Shown: positions 51,171 to 61,460, counted from the stretch's first letter. The stretch is 64,000 nt of DNA from Vibrio tubiashii ATCC 19109 (GCF_000772105.1 NZ_CP009354.1:2728001-2792000), one strand, 5' to 3'. Numbers and translations: made by a program. Notes: generated from the letters alone by a model not told the origin.

Positions 51171-52346
51171 CTAGCGAGCCACTAAACCTAATGTTCTTCT
51201 TAACAAAGGAGTCTTAAGCATGGGCAGGTTATCCATACCGAACAACCCAAGATTTCGCCCAACGCGCAGTGATAGGTAATCGTTGGAGAAAATATGCACT
51301 AAGGCTGAGGTCATTGCGATGGTTGCATGACGATCATCACGACGAGCATTCTTAAACTGCTTCAGAGTGCAATAGCTTCCAGGATCGTCACTGGATTGAG
51401 CAATACTTTCTGCTAACGTCGCGACGTCACGAATTCCCAAGTTAAACCCTTGGCCAGCAATCGGATGTAGCGTTTGAGCCGCATTACCAACAATGGCAAA
51501 GCGGTGCGAGACATTTTGCTCTCTGTAGCGCAATAGCAAAGGATAACTCGCTCGTTGACCCACTTTTTGTAATTTGCCGAGTCGCCAACCAAAAGCCTGC
51601 TGTAGTTCTGACAGAAACTGCTCGTCGTTATAGTTGATGATCTGTTGTGCTTTCTCAGGTCGTACACACCAAACCAAGGACATCCGCCCTTGCGACATGG
51701 GCAATAACGCCACTGGCCCTGACTCAGTAAAGCGCTCGAATGCTCGCCCATTATGAGGTGCCTGAGCACTAATATTGGCGATCACAGCAATCTGTTCAAA
51801 GTCATGCTCGCTAAGCTCTATACCGATTTGCTCACAACAAGTAGAAATCGCACCATCAGCGGCAACCAAAAGTTTTCCTTCAACAAGATTGCCATCACTT
51901 AACGTGATAGAGACCTTGTCTTCACTGCGCTCGACCTGCTCAACCGCGGCGTGTAGGACTGAAATATTATTATCTTGCTCGACTTGCTGATGGTAAATAC
52001 GACCCACATCAGCAAGTTCTACGACGTAGCCTAACGCATCAACGCCCACTTCTTCAGTAGTAACGTCCGTCATACCCGTGTGAGAGCGATCAGAAACATG
52101 AATATGTTCAATGGGCGTTGCCACTTTCGCAATCTCTTGCCACAAGCCAAGCTGCTTTAAAATCGCAACCGTACCGTAGGACAGTGCAATCGAGCGTGAG
52201 TCAAAACCCGGATGAGCCGCGTGATCGACTTGAAACGGCTCAATGACAGCAACAGACAAAGGTTGCGGAGCAAGCTTATTGATTGCAAGGGCCAGCGTCA
52301 TTCCCGCCATCGCACCACCCGCAATCACCACATCAAACTGCTTCAT
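51171..52346 (-). CDS. ubiH: 2-octaprenyl-6-methoxyphenol hydroxylase
   Basis: An FAD monooxygenase that hydroxylates C1 in ubiquinone synthesis. The 391 residues contain VVIAGGAMAGMTLALAI at the N-terminus, FDSRSIALSYGTV, the LVAADGAIST motif and GNAAQTLHPIAGQGFNLGIRD, with the Asn in place of Asp that is typical of UbiH. The gene starts 11 bases after ygfB. Confidence 0.95.
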   Translation of the reverse strand: MKQFDVVIAGGAMAGMTLALAINKLAPQPLSVAVIEPFQVDHAAHPGFDSRSIALSYGTVAILKQLGLWQEIAKVATPIEHIHVSDRSHTGMTDVTTEEVGVDALGYVVELADVGRIYHQQVEQDNNISVLHAAVEQVERSEDKVSITLSDGNLVEGKLLVAADGAISTCCEQIGIELSEHDFEQIAVIANISAQAPHNGRAFERFTESGPVALLPMSQGRMSLVWCVRPEKAQQIINYNDEQFLSELQQAFGWRLGKLQKVGQRASYPLLLRYREQNVSHRFAIVGNAAQTLHPIAGQGFNLGIRDVATLAESIAQSSDDPGSYCTLKQFKNARRDDRHATIAMTSALVHIFSNDYLSLRVGRNLGLFGMDNLPMLKTPLLRRTLGLVAR

Positions 52347-52357
52347 GAAGAATCCTT

Positions 52358-52936
52358 TTAGTGAATCGTTGGTGCTTGCTGAGGGTCAGCTTTCTTTTGC
52401 CCAAATTCAGCATGGATAGTTAATACACACGCTTTAACATGCTCAATGACTTGCTCTAGTAGTTGAGCCTGCTCTTCTAGATCGTCATCTTCGTCAATGC
52501 CAAGCTTAGCGATTTCTTCTAAATCCGCGAGCGCTTCTTTAACATCGCTTGACGCTTTCTTAAGTTCAGCATTCACCAAACCTAAACCTGAAATAAAATG
52601 GTTCACCCACTCTGCGAGACCATCGGCAATATCAAACAGGGAAGCGCTAGCTTCTTCGTCTGGTAGTAGCATTTCGAGATCCATACCAGAGCCCGTTAAT
52701 TCAGCAATGCTTGCATCCAAAGTAGCTTGTGCCAGTTGCAATGCTTTACTTGGCCAGCCCATACCTTCGCTTACATAATCAAAAACCATCGGTTGCCAAC
52801 TTTTACCAGTCAAGCTTAAGCCACCACTTAACATTCCAGTTAATAATCCGTGCAACTCGGCAGGATTCACTGCAAGCCCAGCAGACTGAAGCTCAGTGGC
52901 AAATGCTAAGTAATCAGGTAGTTTTGTTTCGCTCAT
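52358..52936 (-). CDS. ygfB: UPF0149 family protein YgfB
   Basis: A 192-residue helical protein of the UPF0149 family: [34 protein letters not shown] at the start, [11 protein letters not shown] in the middle, then an acidic helix with [16 protein letters not shown]. In Pseudomonas a homologue controls a lysis/AmpDh pathway; the role in Vibrio is unknown. It heads the ygfB-ubiH-ubiI operon and diverges from zapA with 236 bases between starts. Confidence 0.93.
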   Translation of the reverse strand: MSETKLPDYLAFATELQSAGLAVNPAELHGLLTGMLSGGLSLTGKSWQPMVFDYVSEGMGWPSKALQLAQATLDASIAELTGSGMDLEMLLPDEEASASLFDIADGLAEWVNHFISGLGLVNAELKKASSDVKEALADLEEIAKLGIDEDDDLEEQAQLLEQVIEHVKACVLTIHAEFGQKKADPQQAPTIH

Positions 52937-53172
52937 TGGATTAGCCTAAATATGTCTAAATATCCTCAATCGTATCACTTACCATCGCGAGCGAAAACGA
53001 GCGATTAGCAATTGTGGGCAGCTTTTACACAAATTGCCCAATTACTGTGTTATTGCGCCCTGATTTGCTTATCGCTGTTCTGAAAAGCTTGAATCTTAAT
53101 GGGCGTTTTTCTATAGTTTCTCCCTCGGTGATTATCTGCTTTATCACCTTAGGCAACAGATATAGAGTCGAT

Positions 53173-53481
53173 ATGAGTAATCAAGCGGTAGAAGTTGAAA
53201 TCTTAGGCAAACTCACTCGGGTAAATTGTCCGGCAGGGCAAGAAGAGTCATTGATTAAAGCCGCAGAGCGTCTTGAAGAACGTTTACAAGACATGTCAGC
53301 CAAAACCAAGATTACTAATGAAGTTCAACTTTTGACCTTTGTTGCGTTAAACTTTTGTCATGAGCTTGAGGCTCGTGATAGTAATTCTAAGCAGGAACAA
53401 GATGCCATGTTTGAGCGAATGGAACTCCTTTCGGCATCTCTAGACAGCGCGATTAGTAAAGTAAAGCCAGGACAGCAATAA
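53173..53481 (+). CDS. zapA: Cell division protein ZapA
   Basis: An FtsZ-binding protein that stabilises and bundles the Z ring. The 102-residue form begins MSNQAVEVEILGKLTRVNCPAGQEESL, the conserved globular head, and ends in a coiled-coil helix. The open frame extends back to 53014, but that stretch is not family-like; I chose 53173. It lies just upstream of 6S RNA and fau, the order of E. coli. Confidence 0.93.
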   Translation: MSNQAVEVEILGKLTRVNCPAGQEESLIKAAERLEERLQDMSAKTKITNEVQLLTFVALNFCHELEARDSNSKQEQDAMFERMELLSASLDSAISKVKPGQQ

Positions 53482-53502
53482 ACCTTTACACCGTCAAGAA
53501 TT

Positions 53503-53680
53503 TACCCTGGAGTGTTCGTTAGGGGATTAAGTCCCTGAGCCGATAAGCAATACCTAAGGGTTAGTACTTGATAGCTATTGAGCAAGCTCGGCTTGTACCG
53601 AGAAGCCTACGGTTATCTCTGCTGATCCGCCTTGAACCAGCTGGTTCAAGGGTCCATTTCTCCAACGGCACTCTGGGGTA
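53503..53680 (+). ncRNA. ssrS: 6S RNA
   Basis: A small RNA that binds sigma-70 RNA polymerase and damps transcription in stationary phase. The ends pair in the classic closing stem (TACCCTGGAGTG near 53503 with CACTCTGGGGTA ending at 53680). In between are GGGGATTAAGTCCCTGAGCCGATA, the GCTCGG/CCGAG arm and CCTTGAACCAGCTGGTTCAAGG, all 6S features. Its length of about 178 bases and its place between zapA and fau agree with other gamma-proteobacteria. Exact ends are estimated from the stem. Confidence 0.92.
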
Positions 53681-53716
53681 TCCCTTTCACGATACCCTGC
53701 AACCATGGGTAACGTC

Positions 53717-54304
53717 ATGACGCTTTCCAGACAAGACTTCCGTAAAAGCATCCGCCAAAAACGCAACCAATTATCCAGTGATGTGCAACATCTCGCCGGT
53801 TTAGACTTGGTGCGACAATTTTCACAGCTACCGGAGCTCGCGCAAGCGCAACATATTGCCTTGTACCTTACGACCGACGGTGAACTTGAAACCATGCCCC
53901 TCATTGAGTGGCTATGGCAGCAAGGTAAAAAGACTTACCTGCCCGTCATTCATCCTTTTTCCAAAGGCCATCTGCTGTTTTTGCACTATGATAAATCGAC
54001 ACCAATGGTGCTCAATCGTTATTCAATTGCTGAACCTAAGCTTGATCAAACCACAATCCTGCCAGCAAAGTCTCTCGACATCATTTGCACGCCATTGGTC
54101 GGCTTTGACTCGACAGGCCATCGCCTTGGCATGGGTGGCGGCTACTACGACCGTACATTAGAACCTTGGTTTAAAACGGGTCAAGGTCCTATGCCTATTG
54201 GCCTAGCGCATGATTGCCAACACGTTGAGAAACTGCCTATCGAGTCTTGGGATATCCCCTTACCCAAAATTGTGACTCCAACCAAGATTTGGCAATGGGA
54301 TTAA
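53717..54304 (+). CDS. fau: 5-formyltetrahydrofolate cyclo-ligase family protein
   Basis: It converts 5-formyl- to 5,10-methenyltetrahydrofolate with ATP. The domain has LPVIHPFSKGHLLFLHY in the middle and the signature GHRLGMGGGYYDRTL (about residue 136 on). It is likely cotranscribed with 6S RNA upstream, as in E. coli. I prefer the ATG at 53717 (195 residues, MTLSRQDFRKSIRQ), with GGGT seven bases upstream; the ATG at 53705 has no purine-rich site. Confidence 0.92.
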   Translation: MTLSRQDFRKSIRQKRNQLSSDVQHLAGLDLVRQFSQLPELAQAQHIALYLTTDGELETMPLIEWLWQQGKKTYLPVIHPFSKGHLLFLHYDKSTPMVLNRYSIAEPKLDQTTILPAKSLDIICTPLVGFDSTGHRLGMGGGYYDRTLEPWFKTGQGPMPIGLAHDCQHVEKLPIESWDIPLPKIVTPTKIWQWD

Positions 54305-54404
54305 CCCTGTTCGCTAGAATCCGTTAGCTTGGCTTCAAGTCTGCTAGAGATAGGGCTATAATCGCGCCGCAATCGTTTTTACTACCGCCTTTAGGAGATG
54401 AGCA

Positions 54405-55061
54405 ATGACTCAAGATGAAATGAAGAAAGAAGCTGGTTGGGCAGCACTTAAGTATGTCGAAAAAGGCAGCATTGTAGGTGTTGGTACGGGCTCGACGGTA
54501 AATCACTTCATCGATGCACTAGCAACCATGAAAGAAGAGATTAAAGGTGCGGTTTCAAGCTCTGAAGCGTCAACGAAGAAACTTGAAGAGTTAGAGATTA
54601 AGGTTTTCGACTGTAATGAAGTCGCGGGCCTAGATATCTATGTTGACGGTGCTGACGAAATCAACGCGACTCGCGATATGATCAAAGGCGGCGGCGCTGC
54701 CCTAACGCGTGAGAAAATCGTTGCTGCTATTTCAGACAAATTTGTTTGTATCGTCGACAACACTAAAGCGGTTGATGTACTGGGTAACTTCCCTCTACCT
54801 GTTGAAGTGATTCCAATGGCACGCTCATACGTGGCTCGCGAGTTAGTTAAGCTAGGTGGCGATCCCGCTTACCGTGAAGGTGTTATCACAGACAACGGCA
54901 ATGTGATTCTTGATGTTTACGGCATGCAGATTACTGCTCCAAAAGTTCTTGAAGATAAAATCAATGCCATCGCTGGCGTAGTTACCGTTGGTCTATTTGC
55001 CCACCGTGGTGCAGACGTAGTAATTACTGGCACGCCAGAAGGTGCAAAAATCGAAGAATAA
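54405..55061 (+). CDS. rpiA: Ribose-5-phosphate isomerase A
   Basis: It interconverts ribose 5-phosphate and ribulose 5-phosphate in the pentose phosphate pathway. The 218 residues carry [25 protein letters not shown], the catalytic Glu in [12 protein letters not shown] and the [12 protein letters not shown] segment. AGGAG stands seven bases ahead of the ATG. A terminator follows before serA. Confidence 0.97.
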   Translation: MTQDEMKKEAGWAALKYVEKGSIVGVGTGSTVNHFIDALATMKEEIKGAVSSSEASTKKLEELEIKVFDCNEVAGLDIYVDGADEINATRDMIKGGGAALTREKIVAAISDKFVCIVDNTKAVDVLGNFPLPVEVIPMARSYVARELVKLGGDPAYREGVITDNGNVILDVYGMQITAPKVLEDKINAIAGVVTVGLFAHRGADVVITGTPEGAKIEE

Positions 55062-55087
55062 GCGCTTCATTTTTGTCATTTCATTAC

Positions 55088-55116
55088 AAACGGTGCCTAT
55101 TGGCGCCGTTTTTTCA
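55088..55116 (+). terminator. rpiA terminator
   Basis: AACGG-GCC and GGC-CCGTT pair with one internal mismatch and a short loop, followed by six T. It is about 27 bases past the stop codon. Confidence 0.8.
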
Positions 55117-55204
55117 TTTTACTCTATAAAAATTATGCCTTATTCCGTAATTTTCTTACCCAAAGTGTATTTTTTTTGTTAACTTAATGGTCAGAAGACG
55201 CACA

Positions 55205-55250
55205 AGGAAAACGTTTGCGTGCTACATGACGTCTACAAAAACGTTTGCTT
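55205..55250. promoter_or_regulatory. Two PurR-like operators upstream of serA
   Basis: Site 1 (55205-55220), read on the minus strand, is ACGCAAACGTTTTCCT and fits the PurR consensus ANGCAAACGTTTNCNT fully. Site 2 (55235-55250), AAGCAAACGTTTTTGT, has one mismatch. Their centres are 30 bases apart, about three helical turns, and lie about 70-100 bases before the serA start. Confidence 0.7.
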
Positions 55251-55313
55251 TACCTGCTTTTGCTTAATGTGCGCCCGTTAAGCCCAAATTTCCCCACTTT
55301 AAGGAAGAAGACA

Positions 55314-56543
55314 ATGGCCAAAGTTTCACTGGAAAAAGATAAAATTAAAATCCTCTTGCTTGAAGGTCTACACCCATCATCTGTAGAAGTTCTTCAGGCT
55401 GCTGGCTACACCAATATTGAATACCACAAAGGCTCACTTCCTGAGGAAGAGTTACTTGAAGCGGTGAAAGACGTTCACTTTATCGGTATTCGCTCGCGCA
55501 CTAATCTATCCCAGCAAGTGATTGACGCAGCAGAGAAACTGGTTGCGATTGGCTGTTTCTGTATTGGTACCAACCAAGTTGATCTTAAAGCAGCGGCGAC
55601 TCGCGGTATTCCAGTGTTTAACGCACCATTCTCAAACACGCGCAGTGTGGCAGAGCTGGTTCTTGGTCAAGTCCTATTGCTACTACGTGGTATCCCAGAG
55701 AAGAACGCTTTAGCGCACCGTGGCATTTGGAAGAAAAGTGCCGACAACTCATACGAAGCTCGCGGCAAGCGCTTAGGTATTATTGGTTACGGTCATATCG
55801 GTACTCAGCTAGGCATTATCGCTGAGAACCTTGGTATGCGTGTTTACTTCTACGATATTGAAAACAAGTTATCACTCGGTAACGCTACTCAAGTTCATAC
55901 TATGAGTGAACTGCTGAATAAGTGTGATGTTATTTCGCTTCATGTTCCGGAAACGGCTGGAACTAAGAACATGATGGGCGCTGAAGAGTTTGCTCGAATG
56001 AAGCCAGGTTCAATCTTCATTAACGCTGCTCGCGGTACGGTGGTAGATATTGAAGCGCTATGCCACAGCCTAGAAGCCAGTCACCTTGCTGGCGCGGCAA
56101 TTGACGTGTTCCCAACAGAGCCAAAAACCAACGCAGACCCATTTCAATCACCACTGCAGAAGTTTGACAATGTTATCTTAACGCCTCACGTTGGCGGCTC
56201 AACTCAAGAAGCGCAAGAAAACATTGGTGTTGAAGTGGCTGGCAAGCTAGCTAAGTACTCAGACAACGGTTCTACCCTATCAAGTGTTAACTTCCCTGAA
56301 GTGTCACTGCCAGAGCACCGCGACTGTTCACGCTTACTACACATTCACCAAAACCGTCCGGGTATCCTGACGCAAATTAACACCATTTTTGCTGAAGAAG
56401 GGATTAACATCGCCGGTCAGTACCTGCAAACGGCCACAGATTTCGGTTATGTGGTTATTGATGTAGAAACAGAGCGCTCAGAAGAAGCACTTAAGAAACT
56501 TAAGAGCATCGAAGGGACTATCCGCGCACGTATCCTGCACTAA
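55314..56543 (+). CDS. serA: D-3-phosphoglycerate dehydrogenase
   Basis: The first enzyme of serine synthesis. The NAD-binding domain has LGIIGYGHIGTQLG (about residue 154 on). The catalytic His is in LTPHVGGSTQEAQENIG, and a C-terminal ACT domain (HIHQNRPGILTQIN) confers serine feedback. The 409 residues start at the ATG at 55314, with AAGGAAGAAG upstream and the family N-terminus MAKVSLEKDKIK. An open frame extends to 55245, but through the operator region. Tandem PurR-like sites suggest control by purine supply. Confidence 0.97.
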   Translation: MAKVSLEKDKIKILLLEGLHPSSVEVLQAAGYTNIEYHKGSLPEEELLEAVKDVHFIGIRSRTNLSQQVIDAAEKLVAIGCFCIGTNQVDLKAAATRGIPVFNAPFSNTRSVAELVLGQVLLLLRGIPEKNALAHRGIWKKSADNSYEARGKRLGIIGYGHIGTQLGIIAENLGMRVYFYDIENKLSLGNATQVHTMSELLNKCDVISLHVPETAGTKNMMGAEEFARMKPGSIFINAARGTVVDIEALCHSLEASHLAGAAIDVFPTEPKTNADPFQSPLQKFDNVILTPHVGGSTQEAQENIGVEVAGKLAKYSDNGSTLSSVNFPEVSLPEHRDCSRLLHIHQNRPGILTQINTIFAEEGINIAGQYLQTATDFGYVVIDVETERSEEALKKLKSIEGTIRARILH

Positions 56544-56560
56544 TCCCGCTGTTAAGATCG

Positions 56561-56590
56561 AAAAAACCACCGACTTGTCGGTGGTTTTTT
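56561..56590. terminator. Bidirectional terminator between serA and ilvH
   Basis: ACCACCGA and TCGGTGGT pair around CTTG, flanked by six A and six T. It works for both converging genes. Confidence 0.88.
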
Positions 56591-56607
56591 GTTAGGTTTT
56601 TAACAAG

Positions 56608-57102
56608 TTAAGGTTTTAGAGCACGCTCACCACGAGCAATGCCCACAACGCCGCTTCGCGCTACTTCAATCACTTCTGTCACTTCCGACAGTGCCTGAAT
56701 AAAGGCATCAAGTTTCTCGCTAGTACCCGCCATTTGTACTGTGTACTGAGAGGCTGTGACATCAACAATCTGTCCACGGAAAATATCGGCTGTACGTTTA
56801 ACTTCCGCACGAGAGAAACCACTCGCCTTCACTTTTACCATCATCAATTCACGTTCAATATGATCAAGCTCTGAGACCTCTTGAACTTTAAGCACATCAA
56901 TCAGCTTGTTTAATTGCTTCTGGATCTGCTCTAGCTCCATATCGTCTGAAATAGTGGTAATGTTCAGGCGCGATAAGGTTTCATCATCGGTTGGTGAAAC
57001 GGTCAAAGATTCAATGTTGTAAGCGCGCTGAGAGAAAAGGCCAACAACGCGAGAAAGTGCACCGGGTTGGTTTTCCATTAGTAGTGAAATAATGTGTCTC
57101 AT
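56608..57102 (-). CDS. ilvH: Acetolactate synthase small (regulatory) subunit
   Basis: The ACT-domain subunit that activates IlvI and gives valine feedback. The 164 residues begin with RHIISLLMENQPGALSRVVGLFSQRAYNIESL, the valine-binding ACT domain, followed by the second domain (RTADIFRGQIVDVT). The length fits isozyme III (IlvH). One base separates it from ilvI. Confidence 0.95.
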   Translation of the reverse strand: MRHIISLLMENQPGALSRVVGLFSQRAYNIESLTVSPTDDETLSRLNITTISDDMELEQIQKQLNKLIDVLKVQEVSELDHIERELMMVKVKASGFSRAEVKRTADIFRGQIVDVTASQYTVQMAGTSEKLDAFIQALSEVTEVIEVARSGVVGIARGERALKP

Positions 57103-57103
57103 A

Positions 57104-58828
57104 TTAAGTTCTCTCCGTCTTGCTTAACCACATTTTGTCCATGCCTTCGCCTTTGATCTGCATTGGATATACATGCTCTGTTTCATCAACATTGATATCT
57201 ACAAACACCAATCGATCTTTCATATCTAGCGCTTGCTTCAAACCAGCCTCAAGCTGATCTGGTGACTCAATGCGAATCCCCACATGTCCATATGCTTCTG
57301 CGATAGCTGCAAAATCAGGAACAGAACTCATGTAAGAGTTAGAGTGTCGGCCTTGGTAAATAATGTCTTGCCACTGCTTTACCATGCCTAGGAAGCGGTT
57401 GTTCAAGTTAATAATCTTAACCGGAATATCGTATTGCATTGCCGTCGATAGTTCCTGAATGTTCATCTGGATACTACCGTCACCGGTAACAACAACAACT
57501 TCTTCGTCTGGTTTAGCGAATTTCACGCCCATTCCCGCAGGTAGACCAAAGCCCATAGTGCCAAGACCACCAGAGTTGATCCAATGACGCGGTTTGTTGA
57601 ATGGATAGTACAGCGCAGCAAACATCTGGTGCTGCCCTACATCAGAGGCAACGTAAGCATCACCATTGGTCAGTTTGTGCAGTGTTTCAATAACTTGCTG
57701 CGGTTTAATACGCTCCGGAGACGTTTCGTAAGACAAGCATTGACGTTCACGCCAAACTTGAATTTCATCCCACCAGCGATTCAACGCTTCTTGATCATTG
57801 GTGCTGCCCTGCTCTTCTAGCAAGTTAACCATGCTCTCAAGGACTTTCTCAGCCGAACCTACGATTGGAAGATCGGCTTTTACGTTCTTTGAAATCGAAG
57901 AAGGATCGATATCAATATGCATCACCTTGGCATCAGGACAGTACTTTTCTAGGTTGTTAGTGGTTCGGTCATCAAAGCGAACACCGACACCAAAAATCAG
58001 ATCTGCATTATGCATAGCCATGTTAGCTTCATACACACCGTGCATACCTAACATGCCTAAAGAATTCTTATGTGTGCCTGGGAACGCGCCAAGCCCCATT
58101 AAAGTACTAACTACTGGCAAGTTTAGCGCTTCGGCCAGTTTAGTAAGATGCTGCTCAGCTTCAGAAATGACGGCACCACCACCCACATAGAGTACTGGCT
58201 TCTTCGCTTCTAAAAGCGTCTTAAGACCTTTTTTGATCTGGCCTTTGTGACCTGTAGTTGTCGGTTTGTATGAGCGCATCGACAGTGACTGCGGGTATTC
58301 ATATGGCAGTTTTACCTGAGGATTCATGACATCTTTAGGTAAGTCGATCAAAACTGGGCCAGGTCTACCAGTAGTGGCAATATAGAAAGCTTTCTTCACT
58401 GTTTCAGGAATATCTTCTGCTTTCTTAACAAGGAAACTGTGTTTAACCACTGGGCGAGATACACCAACGATGTCACACTCTTGGAAGGCGTCGTTACCAA
58501 TCATGTTGTTTGGTACGTTACCTGAGATAACGATCATTGGGATTGAGTCCATGTATGCGGTCGCAATACCTGTGATGGTATTAGTTGCACCAGGGCCGGA
58601 ACAGACTAGCACCACGCCAGGGTTGCCAGTCGCACGTGCATAACCATCAGCCATATGCGTAGCGGCTTGCTCATGACGTACTAGAACGTGTTTGATTTGG
58701 TCGGTTTTAGCGTGAAGCGCATCGTAAATATCAAGAACAGAGCCTCCTGGGTAACCAAAGATCTGTTCAACGTTTTCTTCGATCAGAGATTGCACAACCA
58801 TCTCTGCACCGGACAACATTGCTGCCAT
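57104..58828 (-). CDS. ilvI: Acetolactate synthase large (catalytic) subunit
   Basis: A thiamine-diphosphate and FAD enzyme that makes acetolactate or acetohydroxybutyrate for valine, leucine and isoleucine. The 574 residues have the catalytic Glu in [18 protein letters not shown], the FAD region and the ThDP motif from [11 protein letters not shown] to INLNN. The start at 58828 ([12 protein letters not shown]) has AAGGAG upstream. The frame stays open to 58888, but a hairpin and this Shine-Dalgarno argue for the inner start. Confidence 0.96.
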   Translation of the reverse strand: MAAMLSGAEMVVQSLIEENVEQIFGYPGGSVLDIYDALHAKTDQIKHVLVRHEQAATHMADGYARATGNPGVVLVCSGPGATNTITGIATAYMDSIPMIVISGNVPNNMIGNDAFQECDIVGVSRPVVKHSFLVKKAEDIPETVKKAFYIATTGRPGPVLIDLPKDVMNPQVKLPYEYPQSLSMRSYKPTTTGHKGQIKKGLKTLLEAKKPVLYVGGGAVISEAEQHLTKLAEALNLPVVSTLMGLGAFPGTHKNSLGMLGMHGVYEANMAMHNADLIFGVGVRFDDRTTNNLEKYCPDAKVMHIDIDPSSISKNVKADLPIVGSAEKVLESMVNLLEEQGSTNDQEALNRWWDEIQVWRERQCLSYETSPERIKPQQVIETLHKLTNGDAYVASDVGQHQMFAALYYPFNKPRHWINSGGLGTMGFGLPAGMGVKFAKPDEEVVVVTGDGSIQMNIQELSTAMQYDIPVKIINLNNRFLGMVKQWQDIIYQGRHSNSYMSSVPDFAAIAEAYGHVGIRIESPDQLEAGLKQALDMKDRLVFVDINVDETEHVYPMQIKGEGMDKMWLSKTERT

Positions 58829-59192
58829 ATTTTTCTCCTTAACCAGTTTTCCGCCACATAAGGTCAATGTGATGGACTGGTTTTTCATAGTTAGGTCTTA
58901 TTCGTAGCCTAAATCGAAATACTTCCACTTTTTCGGCTATGTCTTGCTCATAGGTAACATAAAGCAAGGTCACGCAACAAATGTAACGTTTTATTATCAA
59001 TGGGTCTAATGCGATTTCCATCTCACTTTAAACAATATGCTATTTGTCAACATCAAGTTACAGAAACCGGCTAATAAGAAAGCCAAAACTAGATAGTTAA
59101 ACCATAAACACAAATAAATTCGGTTAATAATTTTAGATTAACTTTTCAATATTCAGCGAATCGTCGTGGTAAGTAAGCTGAAAAGCAGGATA
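58829..59192. promoter_or_regulatory. ilvIH upstream region
   Basis: A 364-base, AT-rich spacer between ilvI and the terminator of the acyl-CoA ligase gene. Directly before the ilvI Shine-Dalgarno, AACCAGT (58841-58847) can pair with ACTGGTT (58876-58882), with CACAT/ATGTG inside. The rest, rich in A/T tracts, would suit Lrp binding as known for E. coli ilvIH, but I cannot point to defined Lrp sites. Confidence 0.4.
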
Positions 59193-59235
59193 AAAAAATC
59201 CCTCAGAAAGCAAATAATCTCTCTGAGGGATTTTT
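59193..59235 (-). terminator. Terminator after the acyl-CoA ligase gene
   Basis: AAATCCCTCAGA and TCTGAGGGATTT form a 12-base stem with a 14-base loop and a run of seven T on the minus strand. Confidence 0.8.
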
Positions 59236-59265
59236 AAACAGTTGCGAAATTTACTAGCGAGAAAG

Positions 59266-61074
59266 TTACTTCTTCTCTACCTTATCGCTGTACATTTCTT
59301 CAATTTCATCCTGATATTTGTCGTTAATCACTTTGCGACGCAGTTTTTGTGTCGGTGTTAACTCACCAGCATCCATTGAGAAAGCCTTTGGTAGGAGTTT
59401 AAATTTCTTCACCTGCTCAAATTTAGCCAGTTCTTGCTGTAGTTCGTTGACGCGTTTTTCTAGCATCTCCACCACTTGGTGGTGCTTAATTAGCTCAACG
59501 CGATCGTGGTATTTAATGTTTAGCTCTTTGGCATACTCTTCCAAAGAGTCGTAGCAAGGAACAATAAGAGCCGAAACAAACTTGCGCGTGTCTGCAATAA
59601 CAGCGATCTGTTCGATAAAGTGATCTTTACCAATCGCACCTTCAATCATCTGCGGCGCGATGTATTTACCACCCGATGTTTTCATCAGTTCTTTAATTCG
59701 ATCGGTAATAAACAGGTTACCATTTTCATCGATATGACCTGCGTCACCGGTCTTTAAGAAGCCATGCTCATCGAATGTCTTAGCTGTCTCTTCCGGCATC
59801 TTGTAATAGCCACGCATAACCATAGGGCCGCGAACTAAGATTTCATTATTTTCGCCAATCTTTACCTGAGCACCTGGCATCGCCATACCGATCGAATCTG
59901 GGTTAAAGCACTTATCATCCCAACACGATACCGTCGCAGTCGTTTCTGTCATGCCATAACCAAGCTTGACGTTAATCCCGATAGCATGGAAAAAACGACC
60001 TATGGTTTCGTCTAGCTTCGCACCACCACAAGGCATGAAGTTGATTTGTCCACCAAGTAGTGCTCGTAATTTCGATAGTACTAACTTATCCGCTAAAGCA
60101 TGAGACTTCTTGAGTGCGATTGAAGGCTTACGTCCTTCTTGATGACACACAGCCATCTTAGCGCCCATGTTAACTGCCCAGGTAAACAAGACTTTGCGAA
60201 TAAATGGCGCTTTGGCAACTTTTTCATGAATGGCAGAGAAAATCTTTTCGTAAAAGCGCGGAACCGCACACATCACAGTTGGGCGTACTTCACTCAAGGC
60301 ATCACGTACCTGCATGGTATCTTGCAGATAGCAGTTGGTCGCCCCTTTATATAGTGCGTAGAAAGTCCAAGCACGTTCAAAAACATGAGAAAGAGGTAAG
60401 AAACAGAGAGAAACATCGCTCTGCGATAAGCTTAAACGCTGATCATGTCCTTCAAGCTGAGCACCAATATTCGCGTAATCTACCATCACGCCTTTCGGCT
60501 GACCTGTGGTACCTGAGGTGTAAATCAAAGTAAGAAGGTCATCCAGATTCGCTTGTTCTAAACGGATATCAAGCTCTTGCTGATGCACTTTATCTACATT
60601 GGCAATCAGTCGCTGCCAGCTAATGGCAAACTCATGTTCACCGACATCGATGTCATCAGACATAGCGACGATAAGTTCAAGCTGCTCACATTGGTCAAAA
60701 ATAGACACGGCAGCGTCAAATTGAGGCTGCTCACCAACAAACAGCACTCGGACGTCAGCATCTTGCAAGATGTAAGCAGATTGAGCCGCTGTGTTGGTTG
60801 GGTAAATAGGTACGGTAACCGCACGAACTTGCAGAGCAGCAAAGTCTGCGATTGTCCACTGCGGCATATTGTTAGAGAAGATACCGATCTTGTCTTGAAT
60901 TCGGATACCATGAGCCAATAGAGCAAGTGACAATGCATCCACTTGCTGACCAAACTGCTTCCAGCTAATGCCATTCCAAACATTGCCTACTTTATGCTTA
61001 AGCGCAATGCGATCATTGCCTTTCGCAATCTGGTCTCGAATACGTTTTACGATATGAAAATCTAGGTTGGCCAT
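59266..61074 (-). CDS. Long-chain fatty acid-CoA ligase (AMP-forming)
   Basis: An ANL-family adenylating enzyme that activates fatty acids to acyl-CoA. The 602 residues show the P-loop-like [13 protein letters not shown] (about residue 177 on), [12 protein letters not shown], the ATP-binding [21 protein letters not shown] and a C-terminal Lys region ([12 protein letters not shown]). It belongs to the FAA1-like/FadD15 group rather than canonical FadD of E. coli, so I give no symbol. The ATG at 61074 ([12 protein letters not shown]) has AAAGG upstream; the frame extends to 61128 without family similarity. Confidence 0.9.
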   Translation of the reverse strand: MANLDFHIVKRIRDQIAKGNDRIALKHKVGNVWNGISWKQFGQQVDALSLALLAHGIRIQDKIGIFSNNMPQWTIADFAALQVRAVTVPIYPTNTAAQSAYILQDADVRVLFVGEQPQFDAAVSIFDQCEQLELIVAMSDDIDVGEHEFAISWQRLIANVDKVHQQELDIRLEQANLDDLLTLIYTSGTTGQPKGVMVDYANIGAQLEGHDQRLSLSQSDVSLCFLPLSHVFERAWTFYALYKGATNCYLQDTMQVRDALSEVRPTVMCAVPRFYEKIFSAIHEKVAKAPFIRKVLFTWAVNMGAKMAVCHQEGRKPSIALKKSHALADKLVLSKLRALLGGQINFMPCGGAKLDETIGRFFHAIGINVKLGYGMTETTATVSCWDDKCFNPDSIGMAMPGAQVKIGENNEILVRGPMVMRGYYKMPEETAKTFDEHGFLKTGDAGHIDENGNLFITDRIKELMKTSGGKYIAPQMIEGAIGKDHFIEQIAVIADTRKFVSALIVPCYDSLEEYAKELNIKYHDRVELIKHHQVVEMLEKRVNELQQELAKFEQVKKFKLLPKAFSMDAGELTPTQKLRRKVINDKYQDEIEEMYSDKVEKK

Positions 61075-61129
61075 CTTTACTACCTTTAGCTTACACCTGT
61101 AAGCTTTAATCAGCGCACAAGTGTACATT

Positions 61130-61460
61130 TCACTTTAGAAAAGGCAACTGATGAGCGTCAAAGTTATCAATTAAAGTAGGGTCGGTTGACCTTTTGCGGT
61201 CAAATTTTGTTCGAGATAAAAGCATTTTAATCGAGGCGAGAGGCTTGTCGACTAGTCATTCTAATCAAAAGAACTCTCAACAAAGAGTAAGACGGTTTTA
61301 GCGGGGGCGCCCAGCTCGAACCCTTCGGGCAGCGTTTGTGGGGCCTTTCAACTTCGTTATCGGCTTATCGAGTAGAGCAACCACACATCAGAGCCTCTGC
61401 CTTGTATAAAAGCCCCACACACAGCTGCAAAATTCAGCTCAAAAGGCCAATAGACCCTAG
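61130..61460. repeat. Intergenic region with a probable interspersed repeat
   Basis: No gene is visible in the 330 bases between the ligase gene and the leuO terminator. Positions of about 61240-61420 are distinctly more GC-rich than other spacers, with the dyad CGAACCCTTCGG and TGTGGGGC (61337-61344) facing GCCCCACA (61412-61419). This looks like a remnant of a repeat or mobile element rather than promoter DNA. Confidence 0.45.

Noticed and set aside
58839..59021. 60-codon frame upstream of ilvI
   Set aside because: No ribosome site and no branched-chain codon clustering that would mark it as an attenuator leader.
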